In this document: positions 26,719-35,122 of the stretch, piece after piece | How the letters are laid out: the number at the start of each line of letters is the position of its first letter | How positions within the stretch are numbered: position 1 is the stretch's first letter | NCBI GenBank assembly: GCA_964405335.1 | Contig: CAYONP010000006.1 | Coordinates: 25,631 to 89,630, forward strand | Source: CAYONP01 sp964405335 | Lineage (GTDB): Bacteria > Armatimonadota > UBA10988 | DNA: 64,000 bases | Direction: 5' to 3' | The notes under the pieces: model-generated | Database searches by the model: none | The model's input: only the letters and a program-made list of their open reading frames with translations | What the model was told of the DNA's origin: nothing | Made by a program: the position numbers and the translations under genes

Positions 26719-28251
26719 CTAGATTCGCCACGGCTCGCGCATGGCCCGGGCGCGGAGTCGGTCGGCCTCGGCGTCGCCGAAGGTCTCCCGCGCCGGGTCC
26801 CAGCTCAGGCTGCGGCCGAGTCGATAGGCGATGTGAGCCAGGTGGCCCAGCGAGGCGGCCCGGTGGCCGAGCTCGCCGTCGGTGTGGGGCCGCCCGCGGG
26901 TGCGGATGCACTCCAGCCAGTTGGTATGGTGGTCGTTGCCCCAACCCACCTCGCCGCGCGGCATCTCCATCTCGTCGAAGATCGCCGCCGGCTCGCCCTC
27001 GACCCGCCCGCTGCCATACATCGAGGTGACCCAGCCCCGCTCGCCGACGAAGAGCCCGCCGAAGTTGCCCTCGAGCCGCGCGCCGTCGGGTACCGCCTGG
27101 TAGAGCCGCTTGACCGCGCCCCAGTCGTCGATCAGGTGGACCAGCGCGCCGGTGGCGTAGCGGAAGGTCAGCGTGGGAAACTCGCCGTCGACCGGGTGGT
27201 GGATCTCGACCGGCCCGGTCTCCTCGACGCCGAGGCCGTACTGCACCACGTCGGCCGAGTGGGAGTGATGCCAGGTGATCGAGGCGACGCCGAAATCCTC
27301 GCAGAAGGCCCACGGCACCACGCCGGGGATCGGATTGCGGTGGAACCGGCTGTTGTACGGCCGCCACGGTGCCGGGCCGACCCACAGGTCCCAGTCGAGG
27401 CCGTCGGGCACCGGCTCGGCCGGCAGCGGGTAGCTGACCGGGATGTAGCCACCCTCGACCTTCGACCAGAGCGTGAACGCCTGCTTGACCGCCCCCAGCC
27501 CGCCGCCGCGGACGAACTCGACCACCCGGCGAATGGTGCTGATCGACCGGTATTGCGTGCCGGTCTGGAACACCCGCGCGTAGTCGCGCATCACCTCGGT
27601 CAGTCGCCGGCCCTCGGCGATGGTGATCGAGATCGGCTTCTCGCAGTAGACATCCTTGCCCGCCTTGGCCGCGTCGATCGACTGAAGCGTGTGCCAATGG
27701 TCGGGCGTGGCGATGACCACCGCGTCGACATCGTCGCGGACGAGGATGTCGCGGTAGTCGTTGTACGCCTCGACGCCGGTGTAGGGCGTGCCGCCGTAGC
27801 GTTCGGTGTAGGTCGCCACGGACCGCTGCAGGCCATCCTCGCGCCGCTCGCGGTCGACATCGCAGACGGCCAGCACCTGCAGCTCGGGGCTGCCCAGGCA
27901 CCAGCCCAGGTGGCCGCGGCCCATCGCGCCCAGGCCGATCACCGCCACGCCGAGCCGCTCGCTCGGCGGCACCTGCGCCCGCACGCAGGCGGGCATCACC
28001 AGCGACGCGGCGGCAGCGCCCATGATCACCTCCCGGCGGGTCAGAACGGGTGTGCGATCGTTCGCGACCTCAACATGAGGCTGTCGACTTGCCTGGTGGG
28101 GGCAGGTCTCAGACCTGCCCGCCAACGAGTAGATCCGCTCTGGAAGCGTGCTAGTCGGCACTCGGGCGGGTCTGAGACCCGCCCCTACGGCCCTGTGCTG
28201 CACGCCTTCGACGCGCTTGCGGTCTCGGTCGGGCGTATGGGTGGTGTTCAT
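26719..28251 (-). CDS. Gfo/Idh/MocA family oxidoreductase with Tat signal; N-terminus expanded by a palindromic element
   Basis: The core (from about 28023) is a typical 434-residue Gfo/Idh/MocA protein. It has the Rossmann motif VAVIGLGAMGRGHLG, VVIATPDHWH, the catalytic-type CEKPISITIAEGRRL (a variant EKP motif) and a C-terminal substrate domain. A twin-arginine signal (TRREVIMGAAAASL) directs export of the folded NAD(P)-binding protein. However, the RR lies before the only nearby ATG (28023), and the frame is open without stops back to an ATG at 28251 that overlaps the upstream stop as ATGA. I therefore take 28251 as the ancestral start. About 50 intervening codons are a hairpin pair. Translation from 28023 would remove the RR motif. 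The substrate is probably a sugar or sugar acid. Confidence 0.75.
   Translation of the reverse strand: MNTTHTPDRDRKRVEGVQHRAVGAGLRPARVPTSTLPERIYSLAGRSETCPHQASRQPHVEVANDRTPVLTRREVIMGAAAASLVMPACVRAQVPPSERLGVAVIGLGAMGRGHLGWCLGSPELQVLAVCDVDRERREDGLQRSVATYTERYGGTPYTGVEAYNDYRDILVRDDVDAVVIATPDHWHTLQSIDAAKAGKDVYCEKPISITIAEGRRLTEVMRDYARVFQTGTQYRSISTIRRVVEFVRGGGLGAVKQAFTLWSKVEGGYIPVSYPLPAEPVPDGLDWDLWVGPAPWRPYNSRFHRNPIPGVVPWAFCEDFGVASITWHHSHSADVVQYGLGVEETGPVEIHHPVDGEFPTLTFRYATGALVHLIDDWGAVKRLYQAVPDGARLEGNFGGLFVGERGWVTSMYGSGRVEGEPAAIFDEMEMPRGEVGWGNDHHTNWLECIRTRGRPHTDGELGHRAASLGHLAHIAYRLGRSLSWDPARETFGDAEADRLRARAMREPWRI
28098..28187. repeat. Inverted pair of hairpins (REPIN-like) inside the Gfo/Idh reading frame
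   Basis: Hairpin one is GGGCAGGTCT at 28100-28109 with AGACCTGCCC at 28111-28120. Hairpin two is GGGCGGGTCT at 28164-28173 with AGACCCGCCC at 28175-28184. The two are inverted copies of one sequence and differ by a paired change (A-T for G-C) in the stem. The arrangement resembles REPIN doublets. The whole unit is read in frame without a stop by the Gfo/Idh gene on the minus strand. Confidence 0.8.
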
Positions 28252-29945
28252 GGCGCCGTCCGCAGGCCGAGGTCGTTGAAGAAGGCGACTGTCTGGGCCA
28301 CCTCGGGCATCGACTCGAGGAAGTTGTACGAGTACTCGAGCCCATACATCACCGGCTTGATGCCGAGCCGGTGCATCTCGAGGATCATCTCCTCGACCCG
28401 CCCGACGCCGGTGCCCCAGGGCACGTCGTGGCCGTCGGGCGCCAGCGCGTTCAGGTCGTGCATCTGGATGGTGGTCAGCCGTTGGCCGAGCTTGCGGATG
28501 CCCTCGACCGGGTCGATGCCGGCGCGCATCCAGTAGCCGACGTCGGCGCAGGCGCCGATCATCGGGCTGCACTCGGCCGCCGTTTCGAGCAACACGTCGG
28601 GGCTCCAGTATCGCGGCGAGGCGTCGGGCCCGTGGTTGTGCAGCGCCACCTTGATGCCGTATTCCTGGCAGAACCGGTCGATGGTCGGCAGCGCCTCGGG
28701 CGCCGGCTCGGCCAGGAAGGTCTCGATCCCGAGCTTGCGCCCGAAGTCGAACAGCCGCCGGCAGCCCGCCTCGTCGCCGGGGATGTCCTGGTAGAAATAG
28801 GTCAGCATCCGCACGCCGGCGGCGTCGAGCTTGGCCCGCACCTGCTCCAACTCGTCGTCGGTCAGCGACGGGTCGAGGTTCTTCGGGATGTCGGCGCTGA
28901 CTTTCTGGAAGTTGAGCCCGCCCATGTAGGCCAGGCCCAGCTCGGCCACCTTGTCGATCGACTCGAACAGCGTGAACTGGTGAAACGTGTAGGCCTCGAC
29001 CCCAAGCCGCCAGCCGAGCCGCTCCTGGGCGAGCATCGCCGGGCTCAGCTTGGCGCTCGGCACCGTCGGCGCGGGCAGGTCGCCGAGCGCGAACTGCGCC
29101 GCGGCGAGGTAGAAGCGCAACATGTCCGGGTCCCAGAAGACCTTCGGGTTGTGCGCGATGGTCGAGTAGAAGACCCGCCCCTGGCCGTAGTTGCGCACCC
29201 AGGCGAGGGCGTAGTCCTCATCCTCGCGGAAACGCTGGACCTGCTCGACGCCCTGCAGCGCGGCCGTCTTGGCGTTGTCGATGCTGAGCAGCACCCGCAC
29301 CCGGTTGCGCGAGAACGGCTCGCCGAAGCGGAAGAACTCGTCGGCATACTCGAACTCGGTGCCGAACCCCGCGACGACCGGGTGGTCAGGCTGCTCGACG
29401 CGGATCAGCACGCGCTCGTCGGCGGCCTGGTGGCTGGCCCCGCGGGCGCCCAGCAGGCGGCCGAACTCGGGCCAGTCGTCGGCCGCGCCCTCGTTCCAGC
29501 GGGTGAACCCGACCGACGTGCCGTGCACCCCCATCAGGCCCCCTCCGCCGAGCACGAACTCGAGCAGGTTGCGGCGCAGCTCCGGCTCCTCGAACAGGTT
29601 GCCGACGGTGTTGTTGAGGAAAACCGCGTCGAACGTCTTCAGGCTGTCGGCCGCAAACACCGCCGGATCGCGGCTGATCACCGTCTCGAACGCCCCGGTG
29701 CGGCGGCCCATCAGCGTGAACGCCGTGTTCGCCACCGGGATGGAGCCGTGCCCGCCGTAGACCACGTTGAGGTCGAAGATCAGCAGCCGCCGCGGCTTGG
29801 CCGGCTGGGCCGGCGCGGTCGCCGGCAGCGCCGCCTCGATCCGCTCGGTCTCTTCGGGCCCCGCGCCGGTGGGCAGCGTGAACGACCGGGCGCCCGGCGC
29901 CGTCACCAGCACGGCGATCAGAGCGCCGCCGATCCAACGTCTCAT
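28248..29945 (-). CDS. Secreted ThuA-like domain fused to a sugar isomerase/epimerase (AP-endonuclease-2 type) TIM barrel
   Basis: A 565-residue fusion. After a signal peptide (about 1-22) comes a ThuA-like glutamine-amidotransferase-fold domain (about 50-290), with VYGGHGSIPVANTAF, GLMGVHGTSVGFTRW and YGQGRVFYSTIAHNPKVFW. A xylose-isomerase-like TIM barrel (about 310-560) follows, with VALHNHGPDASPRYWSPD, GACADVGYW and TIQMHDLN, which supply metal-binding His/Asp/Glu. The two domains are usually separate proteins in sugar-utilisation loci. ThuA proteins are linked to trehalose/3-keto-sugar metabolism, and the barrel family acts on keto-sugars. The ATG at 29945 follows GGAGG by six bases. It lies between sulfatase and Gfo/Idh genes on the same strand, consistent with a shared pathway. 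Confidence 0.85.
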   Translation of the reverse strand: MRRWIGGALIAVLVTAPGARSFTLPTGAGPEETERIEAALPATAPAQPAKPRRLLIFDLNVVYGGHGSIPVANTAFTLMGRRTGAFETVISRDPAVFAADSLKTFDAVFLNNTVGNLFEEPELRRNLLEFVLGGGGLMGVHGTSVGFTRWNEGAADDWPEFGRLLGARGASHQAADERVLIRVEQPDHPVVAGFGTEFEYADEFFRFGEPFSRNRVRVLLSIDNAKTAALQGVEQVQRFREDEDYALAWVRNYGQGRVFYSTIAHNPKVFWDPDMLRFYLAAAQFALGDLPAPTVPSAKLSPAMLAQERLGWRLGVEAYTFHQFTLFESIDKVAELGLAYMGGLNFQKVSADIPKNLDPSLTDDELEQVRAKLDAAGVRMLTYFYQDIPGDEAGCRRLFDFGRKLGIETFLAEPAPEALPTIDRFCQEYGIKVALHNHGPDASPRYWSPDVLLETAAECSPMIGACADVGYWMRAGIDPVEGIRKLGQRLTTIQMHDLNALAPDGHDVPWGTGVGRVEEMILEMHRLGIKPVMYGLEYSYNFLESMPEVAQTVAFFNDLGLRTAP

Positions 29946-30003
29946 CGCGTTCCTCCCTGCCCTGTTGCGCACCTTTCGTCGCCCTCGGCGCCGCCCCTGC
30001 TGA

Positions 30004-31491
30004 TCATCCACCGTTCTCCTTCAGGTGTGGCCGAGCCGCCTGCTCGAAGTAGGCCAGCATCGCCTCACGATGACCGTCGTCGCGCGCCGGCACGTTGTCC
30101 GAGCCTGTCTGCGGCGCGGCCTCGTCGCGGTAGACGATCGGCGGTGCCTCGAACGCCAGCCAGCGATAGAGCGCCTCGCGATGCGCCGCCACGCTGGCCG
30201 CCGCGCCCCGACTGCCGGCGCGGTTGTCCAGCTCGTGCGGGTCGGTGTCCAGGTCGTAGAACAGATCGCGCCGCGGGTCGCGGCAGGCCAACAGCTTGTG
30301 GTGGCGACTGCGCACCATGTACCACTGCGCGCGACCGCTCTCGGCAAAGATGAACGGCCGGTCGGCGGTGCGGTCGGTCAGGTCGAGCCCGCGCATCGTC
30401 TCGGGCGGCTCGAGCCCGGCCAGGCGCAGCATCGTCGGCGCCAGATCGATGTTGGCCACCATCTGCGCCGACACCTCGCCGGCGCGCTGACCACCTGGAT
30501 AGCGCACGATCAACGGCACCCGCACGAGCGGGTCGTACATGTGGTTTCCCTTCAAGATCATGTGGTGGAAGCCCATGAACTCGCCATGATCCGAGGTGTA
30601 GATGATCACCGTATTGTCGTACTGACCGCGCCGGCGGAGGGCTTCGATCATGCGGCCGACGTGGTGATCGGTTTGTGAGATGGTTGCGTAGTAGAAGGCC
30701 GTCACGCGCTTCACCTGCGCCTCGGTCAGGTCGCGGTTGGGGAAGTAGCCGGGGTGGTGATCGTGGTCGTGGTCGGGCGTCGCCTCGAGCCAGCCAGGCA
30801 GCAGCTCGATGTCGTCCGGCGCGTACATCGTGTCCCATGGCTGCGGCGGGTCGAACGGGTGGTGCGGTTTGATGAACGCGACGGTCAACTGGTGCCCGCC
30901 GCCGTCCCAGGTCTCGAGTTCTTCGAGCGCCCGTTCGGCGGTCCAGGTGGTCGAGTGCCACTCCTCGGGCAGATCACTGGTCAGCGCGCCGCAGGTCTGC
31001 CAGTACTCGTCGGCCGCGCGGCGTCGGAACTCCCGCCGCTGGTCGATCAGGTCGAGCGCGTCGACCAGGCCGTGGTCACGCAGCGCGCGGTGGTAGTCGT
31101 CATCGAGCCGCCCGTCGCCGTCCTGCTCGGACAGGGTCAGCGACTGGTACCCGACATCCAGATAAGTCGGTGTGAAGTGGTGCTTGCCCACCGCGGCGGT
31201 GCGGTATCCGGCGGCGGCCAGGGCGCGCGGGAAGGTGGCGATGCCGGGCGCCAGGGTGCAGTGGTTGCTGCCCCCGCCGTGCTGCCGCACGTGCAGGCCG
31301 CTGAGCAGCGAGTAGCGGCTCGGCGTGCAGACCGGATAGACGCAGTAACTCTCGTCATAGCGCACCGCATCGGCGGCCAGGGCGTCGAGGTGCGGGGTGC
31401 GGATCTGACGGTTGCCATAGCAGCCGAGGCAGTCCCAGCGGTGCTGGTCGGCGAGGATGAGCAGGATGTTCGGTCGGTCGGCCGCGGCCAT
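30004..31491 (-). CDS. Type I sulfatase (formylglycine-dependent)
   Basis: A 495-residue sulfatase of the alkaline-phosphatase superfamily. The N-terminal PNILLILADQHRWD binds the divalent metal. Cys55 in CTPSRYSLLSG fits C-x-P-S-R, the signal for oxidation to formylglycine, and AAVGKHHF and YTSDHGEFMGFHHMILKG complete the active site. It removes sulfate esters, most likely from a sulfated polysaccharide. No clear signal peptide precedes the catalytic domain, so cytoplasmic action on imported oligosaccharides is possible. A later start does not help because the conserved N-terminus is at residue 7. It heads a minus-strand unit with the ThuA-TIM, Gfo/Idh and HEAT genes. Confidence 0.93.
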   Translation of the reverse strand: MAAADRPNILLILADQHRWDCLGCYGNRQIRTPHLDALAADAVRYDESYCVYPVCTPSRYSLLSGLHVRQHGGGSNHCTLAPGIATFPRALAAAGYRTAAVGKHHFTPTYLDVGYQSLTLSEQDGDGRLDDDYHRALRDHGLVDALDLIDQRREFRRRAADEYWQTCGALTSDLPEEWHSTTWTAERALEELETWDGGGHQLTVAFIKPHHPFDPPQPWDTMYAPDDIELLPGWLEATPDHDHDHHPGYFPNRDLTEAQVKRVTAFYYATISQTDHHVGRMIEALRRRGQYDNTVIIYTSDHGEFMGFHHMILKGNHMYDPLVRVPLIVRYPGGQRAGEVSAQMVANIDLAPTMLRLAGLEPPETMRGLDLTDRTADRPFIFAESGRAQWYMVRSRHHKLLACRDPRRDLFYDLDTDPHELDNRAGSRGAAASVAAHREALYRWLAFEAPPIVYRDEAAPQTGSDNVPARDDGHREAMLAYFEQAARPHLKENGG

Positions 31492-31520
31492 GGCACGTCC
31501 TTCCGGGTGGCGGCACCGAC

Positions 31521-31549
31521 TCGGTACGCCGAATCGCCGGCGGCGTCAA
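31521..31549 (-). promoter_or_regulatory. Candidate sulfatase promoter
   Basis: On the minus strand TTGACG (31544-31549), 17 bases, then TACCGA (31521-31526). The -35 is good, the -10 imperfect. It lies 30 bases before the sulfatase start. Confidence 0.4.
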
Positions 31550-31561
31550 GCAGCGCCCAAG

Positions 31562-31607
31562 AAAAAGGGACGGACCCAATTCTCAGAAATTGGGTCCGTC
31601 CCTTTTT
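31562..31607. repeat. 46-base near-perfect palindrome
   Basis: Twenty bases at 31562-31581 (starting AAAAAGGGACGG) are the exact reverse complement of 31588-31607, with a six-base loop. A-run and T-run at the ends make it look like a bidirectional intrinsic terminator, but it lies between divergent genes upstream of both starts, where a terminator is not expected. The GGGACGGACCC core suggests another dispersed palindrome family. Confidence 0.85.
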
Positions 31608-31620
31608 CGTCACGGCGTGT

Positions 31621-31649
31621 TTGAGCCGCCGGCGGCTTGCTGTTACGCT
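31621..31649 (+). promoter_or_regulatory. Candidate promoter of the LamG/beta-helix gene
   Basis: TTGAGC (31621-31626), 17 bases, then TACGCT (31644-31649). Spacing is optimal and the hexamers partial. It lies 46 bases before the ATG at 31695. Confidence 0.4.
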
Positions 31650-31694
31650 GGATGGTGCGAGTTGCCGATGCCGCCTCGAACCGGATGGTTGGGT

Positions 31695-34600
31695 ATGTGG
31701 TCCATGCTGCTCCTCACACCGCTGCTGGCCGCGCCGCGGGCGGTGCTTCAGTTGCCGTTCGACGGCGACCTGGCCGACGCCGCCGGGCTTGGGCATGATG
31801 CCTTCCTGGCCGAGGCCGCGTTTGCCGACGGCCACGCCGGGCAGGGGCTGCGCCTGGCCGGCCGGCCGGCGACCGTCGCCGACGCGGCCGAGCTGCGCCT
31901 GGCACCGGGCCTGCGGATCGAGGGTTGGGTGCGGTTCGAGTCGTCGCCGGCCGGCAAGTTCATCGCGACCAAGGAGCGTGAGTACATGCTCCGCGTCGAC
32001 TCGGCCGGCGAAGGCGGGCAGTTCTCGTTCTTCGTCTTCCTCGACGGCTGGGAGCCGCGCGTCCGCTCGACCGTCGTGCCGCGGCCGGGCGAGTGGTACC
32101 ACTGGGTCGCCGCCTGGGACGGCGACGAGATCACGCTCGAGGTCAACGGCGAGCGGGCCGGCCTGCCCCGCGCCGGCCGGCCGACGACGGCCGGCGCGCC
32201 ACTCGAGTTCGGGCCGTTCGACGGCGTGCTCGACGAGGTCACGCTGACCAACCCGGCGGCGGGCGAGAGCGGCGTGGCGCACTGGCCGTTCGACGACGAC
32301 CTGCGCGACACGACCGGCCGCGGGCACGACCTGACCGCGCCGGCAGCGAGCTTCGTCGACGGTCGCGTCGGCCGGGCGGTCGAGCTGGGCCGGGCGCTGA
32401 GCGTGCCCGACCACGAAGACCTGCGCCTGGCCGCCGGGCTGCGCATCGATTGTACCGTGCGGTTCGACGAGCTGCCCACCGGCTACGGCTATCTGGCGAT
32501 GAAGGACGGCGAGTACCAGCTCCGGGTAGACTCGCAGGCCGAGGGTGGGCGGTTCTCGTTCTTTGTCAACCTCGACGGCTGGGAGCCGCGGGTGCAGTCG
32601 ACCGTCCGCGCCGAGGTCGGCGTCTGGTACCGGCTGAGCGCCCGCTGGGACGGGCAGGCGCTGACTCTTGAGGTGAACGGCCAGCGGAGCCGGACGCTGC
32701 GCTCGGGCCTGCCCCGGCCGGGCGACCGGCCGCTGGTCCTCGGCCCGCTGGCCGCGCGGCTCGACGACCTGCGGATCGAGAACCCGCGACTGCCCGTGCT
32801 ACGCCTGAGCGCCCTGCACCAGGACGAAACGCTGCTGCTGGCCGGGCGGCCCGAGCGGCTGTCCGGCATGGTCGAGAACCTCGGTTCGCCGGCCGAGGCG
32901 GCCACGGCGACGCTGCTGGCCGGGCCCGGCGTAACCTGCCTGAGCCCGCTGGAGATTGCGCTCGGCGAGCTGGCCGCGGGTGAGTCGAAGCCGGTCGAGT
33001 GGACCGTTCAGGCGGCCGAATCGGTGAGCAGCGGCGTGCTGGTGCAACTGGCCGCCGGCGATCATCGGCCGCCGCCGTACGGTCGCATCCTCGCCTTCCT
33101 CGCCTCGGACCAGCCTAATCCGCCGCGACCGGCCGGGCTCGACAACCCGGCGGCCACCTGGTACATCGACGGCCTGGCGGGTGACAACGCGCGGGCCGGC
33201 ACCTCGCCCGAGACGGCCTGGCGCGACTTCACGCCGATCAACGGCCGGACTCTCGGTCCGGGCGAGCGCCTGCTCCTCCGCCGAGGCAGCGTGTTCGACC
33301 AGGAGCTTCAGCTCACCGCCACCGCGACGGCCGACCGCTGGGCCGAGCTCGGCGCCTATGGCGAGGGCGCGCGGCCGATCCTGCGCCGCAACTGGGACCT
33401 CGGCGAGCGCTGCGCGCTGGTGCGCGACCCCGACAATCTGCTCATCCGCGGCCTGGTCTTCGCCTATGCCGGCAAGGGGCTGGTGGTGCAGTACACCGCC
33501 GCCGGCCACGCCGGATTGGTGATCGAAGACTGCCTGGCGCACCATATCGAGGGGCTCTATCGCCCGAACGCGCACGGCATCCCCGAGTGGCGCGACCGTG
33601 GCGGGGCGCCGGGCGACAGCCTCAACAGCTCGGCCGGCATCGCGGTCATCGGCGCGGCGCCGAAGGACGTGCTGATCCGTGACTGCGAGACGTTCCAGTG
33701 CTCGTGGGGCTACTTCGTCCAGGGCGACAACGTGACCGTCGACCGCGTTTATTGTCACGACAACCATGCGCACAACACGTCGCCACACCCGGCCATGGTC
33801 GCGGTGCGGCGGTCGTTCCTGATCAACAGCCTGTTCGACGCCTCCGGCTGGCACGCCTCAGCCGGCACGATGGGGATCATGCTGGTCGGCATCGAGGGGC
33901 TGGTGATCCGCAACTGCACCTTCCGCAACCAGCCCGATTCGGGCAGCCACGACGAGGGCGGGATCGACTTCGAGAACAGCGGCAACGGCTGTCTGATCGA
34001 TCGCTGCACCTTCGAGCACAACGCCGGCGCGGCGATTGAGGTGCTCGGCCTGCAGACGCCGCAGCCGCGCAACCTCGAAATCACCGGCTCGCGGTTCATC
34101 GAGAACAACCTGGCCAACAAGCTCGGCCCGGCCGAGATTTTCATCTGGGGCCGGTCGACCAGCCCGGACGTCTGCTGCAGCACCGGCGAGATTTGGGGCA
34201 ACGGTTACGTCACCGTGCCCGGGGTCGAGTTCTACCTCAACGAGGCGCCCGAGCTGACCTCCTGGCGGCTGCGCGACAACACCCGCTATGACAGCCCCGA
34301 GGCGCTGCGCCGCGCCATGCCGCTGAACGACCCGCCCGCCGCCGACGCCGGACCGGACCGCTACAGCGACACGGCGGCGGTGCGGCTGGCCGGCCGGGTG
34401 AGCGACGAGGGCGCGGTGACCGTGCGCTGGGAGGTGCTCGAAGGGCCGGGCCCGGTGCGGTTCGACCCGCCCGACGCGGCTGAGACCAGCGCCGAGCTGC
34501 CGCTGCCGGGCGATTACCTGCTCCGTCTGGTGGCCGACGACGGCGAGCTGTGGCACAGCGACCTGGTCGCCGTCCACCGGCTGCCCGCCGGCTCGAGCAC

Positions 34601-35096
34601 GGCCGCCGCCTGGGAGTTCAACACGCCGCTGGACAAAGAAGGCTGGAGCGAGGCCGATCTGGGCACCGTTGCCCGCGACTGGCCCGACCAGCAGTGGCCG
34701 ACGCACTCGGAGCCGGTGCAGCACGTCGCTGGCGGGTTCTACCTCGTGGCCGTCGAGGAGAGCGCCGGCGCACACCTGCTTTCACCCGACGACCTCGGCC
34801 TCGATCTGGCCACCGCGCCGTCGCTGCGGCTGCGGATGATGATCCACACCCCGGCGACGCAGATGCGGCTGAGCTTCGTCACCGAGGCCGACCCGACCTG
34901 GTCGGCGGCGAAGTCGATCGCGTTCGAGGTGACGCCGAACGACCCGGCGCCGCGGGTCTACGACCTCGACCTGTCGGGCCTCGGAACCTGGACCGGGCGG
35001 CTCAAGCGCCTGCGCCTCCAGCTGGCCACCGGCGAACCGCTGACCGGCACGGTGCGGATCGACTACCTCTGGCTCGGCCGGCTGGCCGGGCGGTGA
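31695..35096 (+). CDS. Large secreted protein: two LamG domains, right-handed beta-helix and PKD-like domain
   Basis: A 1133-residue exported multidomain protein. After a signal peptide (MWSMLLLTPLLAAPRA) come two LamG/concanavalin-like domains (about 16-192 and 194-366). They share DGEYxLRVDSxAEGGxFSFF and LDGWEPRV, so they are a recent duplication. A CARDB-like beta domain follows (370-470), then a right-handed parallel beta-helix (488-870) with LVIRNCTFRNQP and CLIDRCTFEHNAG rungs. After it are a PKD-like domain (880-965) and a C-terminal sandwich. Beta-helices of this type bind or cleave polysaccharides; no catalytic set can be confirmed. The start at 31695 begins the signal peptide; longer in-frame extensions run into the palindrome upstream. 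Confidence 0.8.
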   Translation: MWSMLLLTPLLAAPRAVLQLPFDGDLADAAGLGHDAFLAEAAFADGHAGQGLRLAGRPATVADAAELRLAPGLRIEGWVRFESSPAGKFIATKEREYMLRVDSAGEGGQFSFFVFLDGWEPRVRSTVVPRPGEWYHWVAAWDGDEITLEVNGERAGLPRAGRPTTAGAPLEFGPFDGVLDEVTLTNPAAGESGVAHWPFDDDLRDTTGRGHDLTAPAASFVDGRVGRAVELGRALSVPDHEDLRLAAGLRIDCTVRFDELPTGYGYLAMKDGEYQLRVDSQAEGGRFSFFVNLDGWEPRVQSTVRAEVGVWYRLSARWDGQALTLEVNGQRSRTLRSGLPRPGDRPLVLGPLAARLDDLRIENPRLPVLRLSALHQDETLLLAGRPERLSGMVENLGSPAEAATATLLAGPGVTCLSPLEIALGELAAGESKPVEWTVQAAESVSSGVLVQLAAGDHRPPPYGRILAFLASDQPNPPRPAGLDNPAATWYIDGLAGDNARAGTSPETAWRDFTPINGRTLGPGERLLLRRGSVFDQELQLTATATADRWAELGAYGEGARPILRRNWDLGERCALVRDPDNLLIRGLVFAYAGKGLVVQYTAAGHAGLVIEDCLAHHIEGLYRPNAHGIPEWRDRGGAPGDSLNSSAGIAVIGAAPKDVLIRDCETFQCSWGYFVQGDNVTVDRVYCHDNHAHNTSPHPAMVAVRRSFLINSLFDASGWHASAGTMGIMLVGIEGLVIRNCTFRNQPDSGSHDEGGIDFENSGNGCLIDRCTFEHNAGAAIEVLGLQTPQPRNLEITGSRFIENNLANKLGPAEIFIWGRSTSPDVCCSTGEIWGNGYVTVPGVEFYLNEAPELTSWRLRDNTRYDSPEALRRAMPLNDPPAADAGPDRYSDTAAVRLAGRVSDEGAVTVRWEVLEGPGPVRFDPPDAAETSAELPLPGDYLLRLVADDGELWHSDLVAVHRLPAGSSTAAAWEFNTPLDKEGWSEADLGTVARDWPDQQWPTHSEPVQHVAGGFYLVAVEESAGAHLLSPDDLGLDLATAPSLRLRMMIHTPATQMRLSFVTEADPTWSAAKSIAFEVTPNDPAPRVYDLDLSGLGTWTGRLKRLRLQLATGEPLTGTVRIDYLWLGRLAGR

Positions 35097-35122
35097 GGTC
35101 CGCGTCGACCGGGACAGTCGAC

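Noticed and set aside
26626..28536. 636-codon plus-strand frame across HEAT, Gfo/Idh and ThuA-TIM genes
   Set aside because: It crosses three real minus-strand genes and the hairpin pair. The product is Arg/Val/Asp/His-rich and unrelated to any family I know.
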